From positions 1 through 48,043 of the forward strand of contig NKJG01000013.1 in the NCBI GenBank assembly GCA_002256395.1: a DNA stretch of 48,043 bases. The letters run 5' to 3'. This DNA comes from Bacteroidetes bacterium B1(2017) (GTDB lineage Bacteria; Bacteroidota; Bacteroidia; UKL13-3). Below the pieces are notes generated by a model that worked only from the letters and a program-made list of their open reading frames with translations, had not been told where the DNA came from and did not search any database. The position numbers were made by a program, and so were the translations under genes. Positions 33,649 through 41,974 of this stretch are shown one piece after another (the first letter of the stretch is position 1; each line of letters opens with the position of its first letter).

Positions 33649-34272
33649 CTAAATTATTCCTTCTTTAATGGCTTTGGCTACTGCTTCGGGACCACTCTGT
33701 ACATGGAGTTTTTGGTAGGAGTTTTTGATATGCCGTCTAACGGTCTCTACTGAAATATCCAATTCGATAGAAATCATACGATAAGAGAATCCTTTTGCGA
33801 CGAGGTTTAACACCTCTATCTCTCTGGCTGTGAGGCTATAGGTGTCTTTAGGCGATTGCTTTCGAAAAGATTGCAAGACTTTGGTGGCAATAAATGGTGA
33901 CATAGGTGCACCACCGGCCAGTACTTCTTTGATGGCCTCAATGAGGCGGGTGGGCGAATCTTTTTTGAGAATATAACCATCAGCACCTTTACTGAGGCTC
34001 TCGAAAAGGTGTTCGTCTTCGTCAAAGACCGTATGCATGATAATTTTCACCTCCGGAAATTTACTTTTAATCTCAAAAACGGCTTCGGTACCCAATTTTT
34101 GGGGCATATCGATGTCCATAATGATGACATCTGGTCGCTGCAATTGGGTATTCTGTAATGCCTCGAGGCAATCACGGTATGATGACAAGAGTTGCATGCC
34201 CTCAGTAGCTTCGATGAGCATGCAAAGCAACTGACTCAGGCGTTCATTGTCCTCATATATTGTAATTTTCAT
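33649..34272 (-). CDS. NarL/FixJ-family response regulator
   Basis: This 207-residue regulator has a receiver domain (1-120; acidic pocket E7-D8, phosphoacceptor D53 in IMDIDMP, T77 in HTVF, K103 in LKKD) and a LuxR-type helix-turn-helix (about 143-207, LTAREIEVLNLVAKGFSYRMISIELDISVETVRRHI). The propeller histidine kinase, 143 bases upstream on the same strand, is the obvious partner. Downstream is the secreted cluster, its probable target. Confidence 0.92.
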   Translation of the reverse strand: MKITIYEDNERLSQLLCMLIEATEGMQLLSSYRDCLEALQNTQLQRPDVIIMDIDMPQKLGTEAVFEIKSKFPEVKIIMHTVFDEDEHLFESLSKGADGYILKKDSPTRLIEAIKEVLAGGAPMSPFIATKVLQSFRKQSPKDTYSLTAREIEVLNLVAKGFSYRMISIELDISVETVRRHIKNSYQKLHVQSGPEAVAKAIKEGII

Positions 34273-34286
34273 ATTCTTATTTATTA

Positions 34287-34312
34287 ACCGCTAAGTCGCA
34301 AAAAACGCAAGG
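34287..34312. repeat. Decayed intergenic repeat CGCTAAG...CGCAA
   Basis: The sequence ACCGCTAAGTCGCAAAAAACGCAAGG lies between the kinase and the response regulator genes. It resembles a dispersed GCTAAG/CGCAAAG repeat I know from other bacterial intergenic regions. It is not needed for either gene. Confidence 0.3.
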
Positions 34313-34415
34313 AAACAACCTTTCCCTGTGTTTATAAAACTTAGACCTAGCTGTTTCATCAGTATTCTATATTTTTTTACAAAATTCAACTTAATAATCT
34401 ATTGAAAAAATAACC

Positions 34416-37328
34416 TTATTTGATCGGAAATTTAAGACTAATCTGAGTTCCTTTCCCGATTTCTGAGTGGATTTGCAAGTGCCCATTTAGTTCGTCTGCA
34501 CGTTTTTTCAGGTTTTTGAGTCCATTCCTGTTGGATTCCTTGGTAGTATCAAAACCAGAGCCGTTGTCTTGAAATAGCAAATCGAGGTGGTTACCCGATA
34601 GGCTACATTTTAGACTAATTTTGGTTGATTGACTATGTTTGAGGGCATTATTAATCAATTCTTTGAGCATGAGATAAAGATTACGCTTGTTATCTAATGA
34701 CATATTTCTATCCTTCAAGTCATTTGATTCAAACTCATACTGAATGTTTTGAGCCTCTATGAGCTCAGCAGCTTCTTTGTTGATTTTGGTAAAAAGGCTT
34801 TCTAAAGAATCGAATTTGGGGTTAATATTCCAGATGATATAATCAATGGCTGTTCCTGCTTTTTTGGCCTCCTCGGCTATCATTTGGGCAAAGCCATTGT
34901 TTTTTTGATCTCGTGAAAGATTTTGTGTGAGCAAACTACCCAGTATACCAATACTACTCAAAGAAGCCCCTATTTCGTCATGTAGGTCGGAGGAAATGCG
35001 GTTTCGAATGGCATGGACTTTTTGGATTTGGTTGAGCCTAAATCTGTAAAATGCATAAAATAAACCGAAAATAAAGACCGAAAGTAAAATTCTGAACCAT
35101 AAGGTCTCGTACCATGCTGGCAGTATTTCGAAGTTTACGATTTTGCTTTTGGTAACCCAACTACCCGAAACTTTAGCATATTGGACTTCCAAAACATAAT
35201 TTCCTTTGGTTAAATTGGGAAAAACAAATGAGGAATTGCTACCATTTTCAATCCAATTCTTCGACACACCACTGAGTTTGTAACGATATTTTATTTTTTG
35301 AGGAGAAACATAATTGAGTGGAGAGAACGAAAAACTAAGGCTATTATCGACCTTGCTAAATCTCATATCGGATTTTGGTGCTATAAAAGTGGATTTACCC
35401 AAAATAGATACCTTACTCAAAACCAATTTATTATGAACTCTACTTTCACTTAAAACATCAAAATCTACCACCGATATGCCATTTTTATGACCAACCAACA
35501 TCAGATGATCGTCAACAAAAAAACCATTTGAAATGTCGTTAGAGACTAAGCCATCAAAGCGTGTGTAACGATTCACTTTACCTTTGGAATCCATTCGAGC
35601 CAAACCTTCTTTAGTTCCGATCCAAATTTCCCCATCTTGACCACCCCAGATATTGAAATACTGATAATCTGCTACTAACGCTTGGTATTGTTCAGAACCG
35701 AATTTTCCAACAATTTTGCCTTTCACATTTACCTCATTGAATCCTCCGTAGGCCGAGAAAAGTAGATTCCCAGCTTTTGAAACTCCGATATTGAGATAAT
35801 AATCAGAAACAAAATCTCTGTGATTATTATTGTTACTCAATTCCTCGAAGGTTTTGTTCTTCAAGTCATAAAAAGCCATACCAAATCCTTTGGGAATCCA
35901 TCCAGCAATCCAAATTTTATCCTTGTAAAAATAAACTTTTCTGAATAGGTTTTCTTCGAAAAATGAAGCGTAAGGGAGCTTTAGCCATGGAACCAATTCG
36001 CGGTTGTTTTGAAGATTTAAAACCCGAAATGGCTTATTTGGACTAACTAACCACAATCGATTAAAATTATCTAATGTCAAACTGGTAAACATGCCATCGA
36101 GTAGTTTCACAACTTTCAAACTTGGTAACACCTTAAACAGACCACGTTCAGCAGCTATGAATATTTGATTCTGCTCTACAAGAATTTCATTTATTTTCCC
36201 AGAGTTTTGAAAATCAATTTTATTAAAAGTGCCCAAACTACTATTGTATATCAATAACTCACCAGTATTTAGACCTAACACATAATTTTGCTTAGAAAAT
36301 TTAGAGATAGTTGAAACAATGGCTTTCTCAGAAACCAACTTCTTAGGCAATGAAATTGATTTAATCACTTGTTTTTCAAAGGATTGCTTAAAAATACCTT
36401 CATCAGTCCCCAGCCATATTTCTTGATTTTGGTTGATCAATAGCGAATGAAAATGGAGACTTTGAGAATCCAAATCTTCAAAATAATGAATTGTATTACC
36501 TTTCCTATCGTAAGCTTTTAATTGAGAAGGAGTCAAAACTAAAATTTGTGAACCTATTGTAGAAATGGAAATTATTTTCTCTTTTAATCTTAAAATTTTT
36601 ATAAATAAATGTCTGGTAGGCAAATATTTGTAAATCTGCCCAGTGCCATCTCCAAGTATAAACTCACCAGATTTTTCGTCAATATAAATGTAGGAAAAGT
36701 CATTTTTTGAAGAATATCTAATCCACTTATTCGCAGTATAATCAAACCTACAAAATCCCATGGGACTAATGGACCATAAATTACCACTTTTGTCATTTGC
36801 GAAATACCCAATTCTAGGGCTCTGCTGATTTAGATCCACTACCTTAAATATCTTCAGTATGTGTTCGGATGGCACATAAACTTTCAGATGGTGAAAATCT
36901 GTGGACCAGATCCATCCTTTTTTATCGACAAATAATCCGTCAAAATGGTCATTGTCAGGATTTGAATCCTTAAGGTTTGAATTTATAATAGTTTGAAAGA
37001 GTCCGCTGGAGGTATTGATTTTGAAAAGCCCCCGATTATTACTTAGCCAGATATTATCTTCCGCATCAATATCCATCGCATCGGGCTTGGTTCGTGTGCC
37101 AAATATATCGAATCGGTAACCATCATATCTACTGATTCCTAGATTCGAATGAACCCATAAAAAACCTTTGGAATCCCTTTTTAGGCCTAATATAGCATCA
37201 GAAGCCAAGCCATCTTTGGTACTGATATTTTCGAATGATTCCTCTTGAGAATAAGCACCGAAACACGTTATTAAAAACAAAAAGCAAGAATAGAAAGTAT
37301 TTTTCAAAAGAAATAAAAGATTTACCAA
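34416..37328 (-). CDS. Propeller-type sensor histidine kinase
   Basis: This 970-residue kinase has a Sec-type N-terminus, a large periplasmic two-component-regulator propeller (about 30-660; repeated units such as GLASDAILGLKRDSKGFLWVHS, IWLGTDEGIF, GEIWIGTKEGLARMD), a Y_Y_Y domain (about 665-735, KIKYRYKLSG...NYVLEVQYAK), one transmembrane helix (743-761), a HisKA_3 dimerisation segment with phosphoacceptor H783 (SDLHDEIGASLSS) and a HATPase_c domain at the end (about 860-970, LMLKELINNALKHS...GSGFD). It lacks the receiver and AraC parts of the hybrid regulators of PULs. The partner is the NarL-type regulator next door; the propeller probably senses a surface or periplasmic ligand. Confidence 0.93.
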   Translation of the reverse strand: MVNLLFLLKNTFYSCFLFLITCFGAYSQEESFENISTKDGLASDAILGLKRDSKGFLWVHSNLGISRYDGYRFDIFGTRTKPDAMDIDAEDNIWLSNNRGLFKINTSSGLFQTIINSNLKDSNPDNDHFDGLFVDKKGWIWSTDFHHLKVYVPSEHILKIFKVVDLNQQSPRIGYFANDKSGNLWSISPMGFCRFDYTANKWIRYSSKNDFSYIYIDEKSGEFILGDGTGQIYKYLPTRHLFIKILRLKEKIISISTIGSQILVLTPSQLKAYDRKGNTIHYFEDLDSQSLHFHSLLINQNQEIWLGTDEGIFKQSFEKQVIKSISLPKKLVSEKAIVSTISKFSKQNYVLGLNTGELLIYNSSLGTFNKIDFQNSGKINEILVEQNQIFIAAERGLFKVLPSLKVVKLLDGMFTSLTLDNFNRLWLVSPNKPFRVLNLQNNRELVPWLKLPYASFFEENLFRKVYFYKDKIWIAGWIPKGFGMAFYDLKNKTFEELSNNNNHRDFVSDYYLNIGVSKAGNLLFSAYGGFNEVNVKGKIVGKFGSEQYQALVADYQYFNIWGGQDGEIWIGTKEGLARMDSKGKVNRYTRFDGLVSNDISNGFFVDDHLMLVGHKNGISVVDFDVLSESRVHNKLVLSKVSILGKSTFIAPKSDMRFSKVDNSLSFSFSPLNYVSPQKIKYRYKLSGVSKNWIENGSNSSFVFPNLTKGNYVLEVQYAKVSGSWVTKSKIVNFEILPAWYETLWFRILLSVFIFGLFYAFYRFRLNQIQKVHAIRNRISSDLHDEIGASLSSIGILGSLLTQNLSRDQKNNGFAQMIAEEAKKAGTAIDYIIWNINPKFDSLESLFTKINKEAAELIEAQNIQYEFESNDLKDRNMSLDNKRNLYLMLKELINNALKHSQSTKISLKCSLSGNHLDLLFQDNGSGFDTTKESNRNGLKNLKKRADELNGHLQIHSEIGKGTQISLKFPIK

Positions 37329-37490
37329 TCAATGCGTAAACATAGAAAATTTATATTTTGGATTTACTAAAAATATAAAAAAATGCAATTCTATTTTAGA
37401 ATCTTTTTAAATAAGCATATTTACTTTAGCAAGTGGCAACATAGGGTTTAAAGAATTCGTATTAGAGATTAAAAACAGATTAAAACCTAT

Positions 37491-38087
37491 ATGACGAGAT
37501 ACGAATTTTTAAAAGCCGCTGGCTTTAGTGGAGCATCTTTGATGGCATTGCTTTCCTGCGTAAAAACTGAAGATAGCTATGTGGAAGCTTTGGTACAAAA
37601 CCCTGATGGAACCACAGGAACAACCTCAGCAACTGGCACAACTTCGGGAACCGGAACTACTGGAACTACTACTGGCACAACTTCTGGTACTGGAACAACA
37701 ACCAGCACAGGAACGACCACTACTGTAGCAGCCACTAAAGCCGATAGCTCTGTGTTTGTATCTACGGAGGCTTTGAGTAAAATCTCTGCCAAAATCAAAA
37801 TTGACTTAAAGTCTACAACATACGCCAAATTAAACACCTTGGGTGGATATTTGGTAGTAAGCAACACCTATGTGGTAGCACTTTCAAAAACTGGCAAATA
37901 TATTGCGGCCACTGTAACTTGTAGCCACGAACCTAAAAAACGAATTGTCTATTCAAACGAAGAATGGTATTGTACAGACCATGGAGCAAGATTTTCTTTG
38001 GCAGGTAAAGGATTGAACTCAAATGGTAGCAAAGGATTGACGATTTACAAAACAGCCACAGATGGCAATACACTTGTAATTTACTGA
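37491..38087 (+). CDS. Rieske [2Fe-2S] lipoprotein with Thr/Gly linker
   Basis: This 198-residue exported redox protein has a lipobox (LLSC, C23), a low-complexity Thr/Gly/Ser linker (about 39-79) and a C-terminal Rieske domain whose cluster ligands are C144-x-H146 and C161-x2-H164 (CSHEPK and CTDHGARF). The extra cysteines of high-potential Rieske proteins are missing, so a lower-potential, ferredoxin-like site is expected. The signal reads TRYEFLK: it fits the Tat consensus except that the second arginine is tyrosine. It is the first gene of the five-gene redox operon, 2 bases before the thioredoxin gene. It probably passes electrons across the periplasm to or from its neighbours. Confidence 0.85.
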   Translation: MTRYEFLKAAGFSGASLMALLSCVKTEDSYVEALVQNPDGTTGTTSATGTTSGTGTTGTTTGTTSGTGTTTSTGTTTTVAATKADSSVFVSTEALSKISAKIKIDLKSTTYAKLNTLGGYLVVSNTYVVALSKTGKYIAATVTCSHEPKKRIVYSNEEWYCTDHGARFSLAGKGLNSNGSKGLTIYKTATDGNTLVIY

Positions 38088-38089
38088 AA

Positions 38090-38521
38090 ATGAAAATATT
38101 AGCGTTCAAATTTTTAATTCTTTTCTTTGTCGGTTTATCTGCATGGGGAGATAATTTAGAAACGGCTCTATCAGATGCCAAGCAAAATCACAAAATGGTT
38201 TTACTGTATTTCTCAGGTTCTGATTGGTGTGGCCCTTGCATAAAACTAAAACAGGAAGTGCTAGAAACTACTGATTTTCAGACATTTTCAAATGAACATT
38301 TGAACTTGGTAAGGGCTGACTTTCCAAGAATGAAGAAAAATCAACTTTCCAAAGAGCAGACGGCATACAATGAAAAATTGGCCGAAAAATATAATCCAAA
38401 AGGAAAATTCCCTTTGACCGTTTTGATCAACTCAGATGGTAAAGTAATCACTGAATGGGATGGTTACCCAAAAGACCTCAACACCCAATCTCTTAAAAAA
38501 CAAATACTTACGTACTTTTGA
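38090..38521 (+). CDS. Exported thioredoxin-fold protein
   Basis: This 143-residue protein has a Sec signal (MKILAFKFLILFFVGLSAWG) and a thioredoxin domain of the DsbD-gamma/thioredoxin_7 type with the active site DWCGPC (C47, C50). The cis-Pro motif appears as FPLTVLI. It would exchange disulphides in the periplasm. It starts 2 bases after the Rieske gene and overlaps the ApbE gene by 4 bases. A role in reducing cysteines of the small CGC-ended lipoprotein in the same operon is a natural guess. Confidence 0.9.
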   Translation: MKILAFKFLILFFVGLSAWGDNLETALSDAKQNHKMVLLYFSGSDWCGPCIKLKQEVLETTDFQTFSNEHLNLVRADFPRMKKNQLSKEQTAYNEKLAEKYNPKGKFPLTVLINSDGKVITEWDGYPKDLNTQSLKKQILTYF

Positions 38522-39447
38522 ACGAAAAACTTTTTTCTCGAACACTGCGACTAATGGGCAATCGATTTGTGATAACTGTGGCTTCTGCAGACAATGTTAA
38601 AGCTGAATCACTCATTGATGATGCCGTGGCTGAAATTCAAAGAATAGAAAGTTTACTCACTACCTTTTCAGATAATAGTCAGACCAACCAAATCAACGAA
38701 AATGCAGGAATTCAGGCAGTAAAAGTAGAATCGGAAGTATTTGAATTAATAGTACGAGCAAAAAGGATTTCAGAATTAACAGATGGAGCTTTTGACCTCA
38801 GCTACGGATCATTGGACAAACGATTTTGGAATTTCGACAAAACAATGGCTCAACTTCCTGATGCACAAACTGCTAAAGAAAAAGTTAAATTGATTAACTA
38901 TAAGAACATCATTTTAGATAAAACCTTAGGAACAGTTTTTTTGAAAGAAAAAGGAATGCGGATAGGTTTTGGAGGTATAGGCAAAGGATATGCCGCCGAC
39001 AAAGCTGCTCAATTGCTTAGAAAAAAAGGCGTTACAAGTGGAATTGTTAATGCAAGTGGCGACCTTATAACTTGGGGAAATCAACCAAATGGAAATCCTT
39101 GGACCATTTCGCTCGCTCATCCAGACCTTCCAACAAAAGCGTTCTCAAAACTGAACATCAGCAATTTGGCAGTGGCTACTTCTGGAAATTATGAGAAATT
39201 TGTAATGATTGATGGTAAAAAATATTCTCACACTATCAATCCTAAAACTGGTTATCCAATTTCAGGAATAAAAAGTGTGAGTATCATTTGTCCAATAGCT
39301 GAACTGGCAGATGCATTAGCTACACCTGTGACCATTATGGGTGTAGAAGCTGGATTAAATCTTATTAATCAATTAAATGGCGTGGAGGGCATAATCATAG
39401 ATGACCAAAACCATGTTTATAAATCAGACAATATTAAAATTGACTAA
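38518..39447 (+). CDS. apbE: ApbE-family FAD:protein FMN transferase
   Basis: This 309-residue enzyme attaches FMN through a phosphoester to Ser/Thr of target flavoproteins. Family motifs: RLMGNRFVITV near the start, DLSYGSL, IGFGGIGKGYAADKAA, VNASGDL, HTINPKTGYPI and ADALATPVTIMG. The only available start is TTG at 38518, in a TTGA overlap with the thioredoxin stop; the frame upstream is closed by a stop, so there is no signal peptide although most ApbE proteins are exported. It is followed after one base by the small lipoprotein gene. No classical FMN-binding-domain substrate is visible in this window. Confidence 0.9.
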   Translation: MNEKLFSRTLRLMGNRFVITVASADNVKAESLIDDAVAEIQRIESLLTTFSDNSQTNQINENAGIQAVKVESEVFELIVRAKRISELTDGAFDLSYGSLDKRFWNFDKTMAQLPDAQTAKEKVKLINYKNIILDKTLGTVFLKEKGMRIGFGGIGKGYAADKAAQLLRKKGVTSGIVNASGDLITWGNQPNGNPWTISLAHPDLPTKAFSKLNISNLAVATSGNYEKFVMIDGKKYSHTINPKTGYPISGIKSVSIICPIAELADALATPVTIMGVEAGLNLINQLNGVEGIIIDDQNHVYKSDNIKID

Positions 39448-39448
39448 A

Positions 39449-39658
39449 ATGTATAAAATACTTTCAATTTTTGGCCTTTGCTTATTTTTCAGCTCTTGTG
39501 TAAGTGTGAAGGAATATCAGAAAAGCAGAATAAACGACTCAGAAATGGAATTGGCCAACCGAAAAGTGGAGAAATTTGAAACCAACTTTTATCTCTATCG
39601 AGAGGGAGCTGCTGGTGCCAATGGTGGTAAAAGCGGTGGTGGATGTGGCTGTAATTGA
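39449..39658 (+). CDS. 69-residue lipoprotein ending GGGCGCN (DUF4266-like)
   Basis: The ATG at 39449, one base after the apbE stop, gives a compact lipoprotein: signal MYKILSIFGLCLFFSSC with lipidated C17, a short charged helix (about 20-45, KEYQKSRINDSEMELANRKVEK), an FYLYREGA segment and a glycine-rich tail ending in GGGCGCN (C66, C68). This matches my recollection of the DUF4266 family, found beside DUF3570 proteins; the function is unknown to me. The C-terminal CxC suggests a metal- or disulphide-binding site reachable by the operon's thioredoxin and Rieske proteins. An in-frame ATG further upstream (39401) overlaps apbE and lacks a signal, so it is not used. Confidence 0.8.
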   Translation: MYKILSIFGLCLFFSSCVSVKEYQKSRINDSEMELANRKVEKFETNFYLYREGAAGANGGKSGGGCGCN

Positions 39659-39704
39659 ACACGAAACACTTAAATATCCACTTGTTAATTAATCAAAAAA
39701 ACAG

Positions 39705-40937
39705 ATGAAGAAAGTAATAATAAGTATTGGAATTTATTGCAGTATTGTTTTCTGTGCAAATGCTCAAACCACAAAGCCTCAACTCAAATTAGCGGAGACC
39801 AAAAAAGAAAAAACAGGTCTGCGAAGTTTAAAAATTGACGAAGTAAACTTGGTAAGTTCTTACTATACCCAAACTGGCAACAATTCAGCCATTACTGGCG
39901 GAATTGGCACTGAAAAACTTTGGGATGCCGCCAATTCATTAGACCTTAAGCTTTCATTTACGGACAAAAAACTAAGAACCAATGCAGTTGTTCTGGATGG
40001 TTCAATGGATTATTATTCTTCTGCCTCTTCAGACATGATTGATTCACGTTCGTTGTCATCTGCCTCTATGACTGACCTCCATTTTTATCCATCGATTGCA
40101 TGGAGTAGAAAAGACGAAACTAAGCATAGCAATTTCGGCTTAAGTGCCGCTTATTCTACCGAATGGGATTATGAGTCTTACGGCGGAAATATTAGCTACA
40201 GCAAAAGCTCAAAAGACAACAACACCGAGTTAAGTCTAAAGGCTGGAGCATTTTTTGACAAATGGATGGCTATATTACCAAATGAACTTCGACCGATTGG
40301 TTATCCATCAGGTGGCGACGACGACCAAAATGGCATAGCATTCAAAAACAGGAATTCTTATAATGTTTCAATTGGTGTTTCGAGGGTGGTTTCCAAGCGA
40401 TTACAAATGATGCTAACAGTAGAACCTGCTTTTCAAGAAGGATTATTAAGTACGCCTTTCCATAGGGTTTATTTTACAGACAATACCCTAAAAGTAGAGA
40501 AATTACCTGGACAAAGAGCAAAATTACCGATGAGCGTTAGAGCCAACTATTTCATGGGTGACCGGGTGATTTTCAGAACTTTTTATAGATATTATATGGA
40601 TTCATGGGGAATGACCGCCCATACTGTCAGTGCCGAAACTTCCGTAAAAATCAACTCTTTTTTGTCCTTTACACCACATTACAGGTTCAATAGCCAAACT
40701 GCTGTTAAATATTTTGCTGCCTACCAAAAACATACTTTGTCAGAACAATATTATACAAGTGACTACGACATTTCAGGCTTCAACAGTGCGTTTTGGGGAG
40801 CTGGATTAAGAATAGCCCCTCCAGGAGGCATCCTAGGCAACCGTTGGTGGAATTCTTTAGAAATCAGGTACGGACATTATAATCGTACCAATGGAATGGT
40901 GTCGCATATTGTTTCTTTGAGTACTAAGATTAAGTAG
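39705..40937 (+). CDS. DUF3570-like outer-membrane beta-barrel protein
   Basis: This 410-residue protein has a Sec signal (to about residue 21) and then alternating beta-strand sequence (VNLVSSYYTQTG, LDLKLSFTDKKL, RANYFMGDRVIFRTFYRYY, SLEIRYGHYNRTNG), consistent with an outer-membrane barrel. The position after the CGC-ended lipoprotein agrees with the DUF3570 family as I remember it. It starts 46 bases after that gene and is probably the last operon member. It may anchor or insert the redox partners in the outer membrane; that is inferred. Confidence 0.75.
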   Translation: MKKVIISIGIYCSIVFCANAQTTKPQLKLAETKKEKTGLRSLKIDEVNLVSSYYTQTGNNSAITGGIGTEKLWDAANSLDLKLSFTDKKLRTNAVVLDGSMDYYSSASSDMIDSRSLSSASMTDLHFYPSIAWSRKDETKHSNFGLSAAYSTEWDYESYGGNISYSKSSKDNNTELSLKAGAFFDKWMAILPNELRPIGYPSGGDDDQNGIAFKNRNSYNVSIGVSRVVSKRLQMMLTVEPAFQEGLLSTPFHRVYFTDNTLKVEKLPGQRAKLPMSVRANYFMGDRVIFRTFYRYYMDSWGMTAHTVSAETSVKINSFLSFTPHYRFNSQTAVKYFAAYQKHTLSEQYYTSDYDISGFNSAFWGAGLRIAPPGGILGNRWWNSLEIRYGHYNRTNGMVSHIVSLSTKIK

Positions 40938-41063
40938 TTTGGTGATTGGTTATTGGTTTATTGGTTTAATGGTTATTAGTTAACTGGTGACCGGGTTACT
41001 GGTTGACTGGTTATTGGACACTGAGCGAAGCCGAAGTGGGTTATTGGGTTGATTGGTAAATAT
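40938..41063. repeat. Degenerate TGGTTATTGG repeat region
   Basis: After the barrel gene comes a run of TGGTTATTGG, TTTATTGG, TTACTGG and TTGACTGG units. An inverted relative, AATAACCAGTTAAC, lies at 41208-41221 near the end of the convergent regulator. The full gap to 41228 holds no ORF. Confidence 0.5.
41019..41038. repeat. Dispersed repeat CACTGAGCGAAGCCGAAGTG
   Basis: This 20-base imperfect hairpin is inserted in the TGGTTATTGG run. I know closely similar sequences as dispersed intergenic repeats in other Bacteroidetes genomes; copy number cannot be checked here. Confidence 0.45.
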
Positions 41064-41228
41064 TTAACTGTTTATTAAGAAAAGGAAACTTCTCTTTTTA
41101 AAATTAGGCGATTATTCATATTCAACTGTATTTTTAACTTTCTTTCAAAAAGCCATATTTAATTTTTTCCTGGTTCGTCTCACTTCTGACCTAAGTAACT
41201 AATTCACTAATAACCAGTTAACAACAAG

Positions 41229-41972
41229 CTAACTACCTATCTGTCTTTTATCAACTATTTCTCTGAATGCTTTTTTATAGGTATCCGAAATCGGAATAGT
41301 ACTTTTATTGATAACCAATCTATCTTTTTCGATTTCTTCAATAGCAGCGAGAGCTATTATAAAACTATTGTGAACCCGCACAAATCTATCACTCGGTAGA
41401 GATGCTTCGAGCGATTTCATGGTTTGTAATGAAATTATTTTCCTATTTGGCGTATAAATACAAACATAATCTTTCAAACCCTCAATGTATAGAATATCCG
41501 AAAGGTTGATTTTTATAAGTTTAGTACCATCTTTTACAAATATATAATCCACAGGTGGTACTGTTTGCATTTTTTGTATATGCACTTGTGTGCCCGCTAC
41601 GGAGTTATTTCCGTCCAATCTTGCAATTCCTTTTTCAACTGCTTTTAAAAAACGCTCAAAACTAATAGGCTTTAGCAAATAATCGTATACTTCAAGTTCA
41701 TAACCTTCCAAAGCATACTCAGAATAGGCTGTAGTTAGTATTATTAGCGGCTTGGATTTGAGTAACTTAAGCAAAGTAATCCCTGTAACTTCAGGCATCT
41801 GAATATCAGAAAAAAGGACATCCACAGGATTTTCTCTTAAATATTCTAAAGCATCTAGGGCATTAGAAAAAGCATGTTTTAGTTGTAAGCGTGGCACTTT
41901 AGAGATATAAGCCGAAAGCAAATTACGTGCTAGAGGCTCATCTTCAACAATTATGCAACTATATGGGGTCAT
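41229..41972 (-). CDS. LytTR-family response regulator
   Basis: This 247-residue regulator has a receiver domain (about 5-120; phosphoacceptor D56 in FSDIQMP, T in LTTAYSEYAL, K in LLKPI) and a C-terminal LytTR DNA-binding domain (about 143-243, FVKDGTKLIKINLSDILYIEG, FVRVHNSFIIAL). The histidine kinase gene starts upstream and ends 2 bases before this one, so they form one operon. Targets may include the divergent TonB receptor gene. Confidence 0.93.
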   Translation of the reverse strand: MTPYSCIIVEDEPLARNLLSAYISKVPRLQLKHAFSNALDALEYLRENPVDVLFSDIQMPEVTGITLLKLLKSKPLIILTTAYSEYALEGYELEVYDYLLKPISFERFLKAVEKGIARLDGNNSVAGTQVHIQKMQTVPPVDYIFVKDGTKLIKINLSDILYIEGLKDYVCIYTPNRKIISLQTMKSLEASLPSDRFVRVHNSFIIALAAIEEIEKDRLVINKSTIPISDTYKKAFREIVDKRQIGS

Positions 41973-41974
41973 TT

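Noticed and set aside
37605..37730. ACT/GGA-rich repeats as a minisatellite or CRISPR-like array
   Set aside because: In frame with the Rieske protein, encoding a Thr/Gly linker; no spacers or palindromic repeats.
39401..39448. Upstream ATG for the CGC-tailed lipoprotein
   Set aside because: It would overlap apbE by 47 bases and bury the lipoprotein signal; the ATG at 39449 puts the lipobox cysteine at residue 17.
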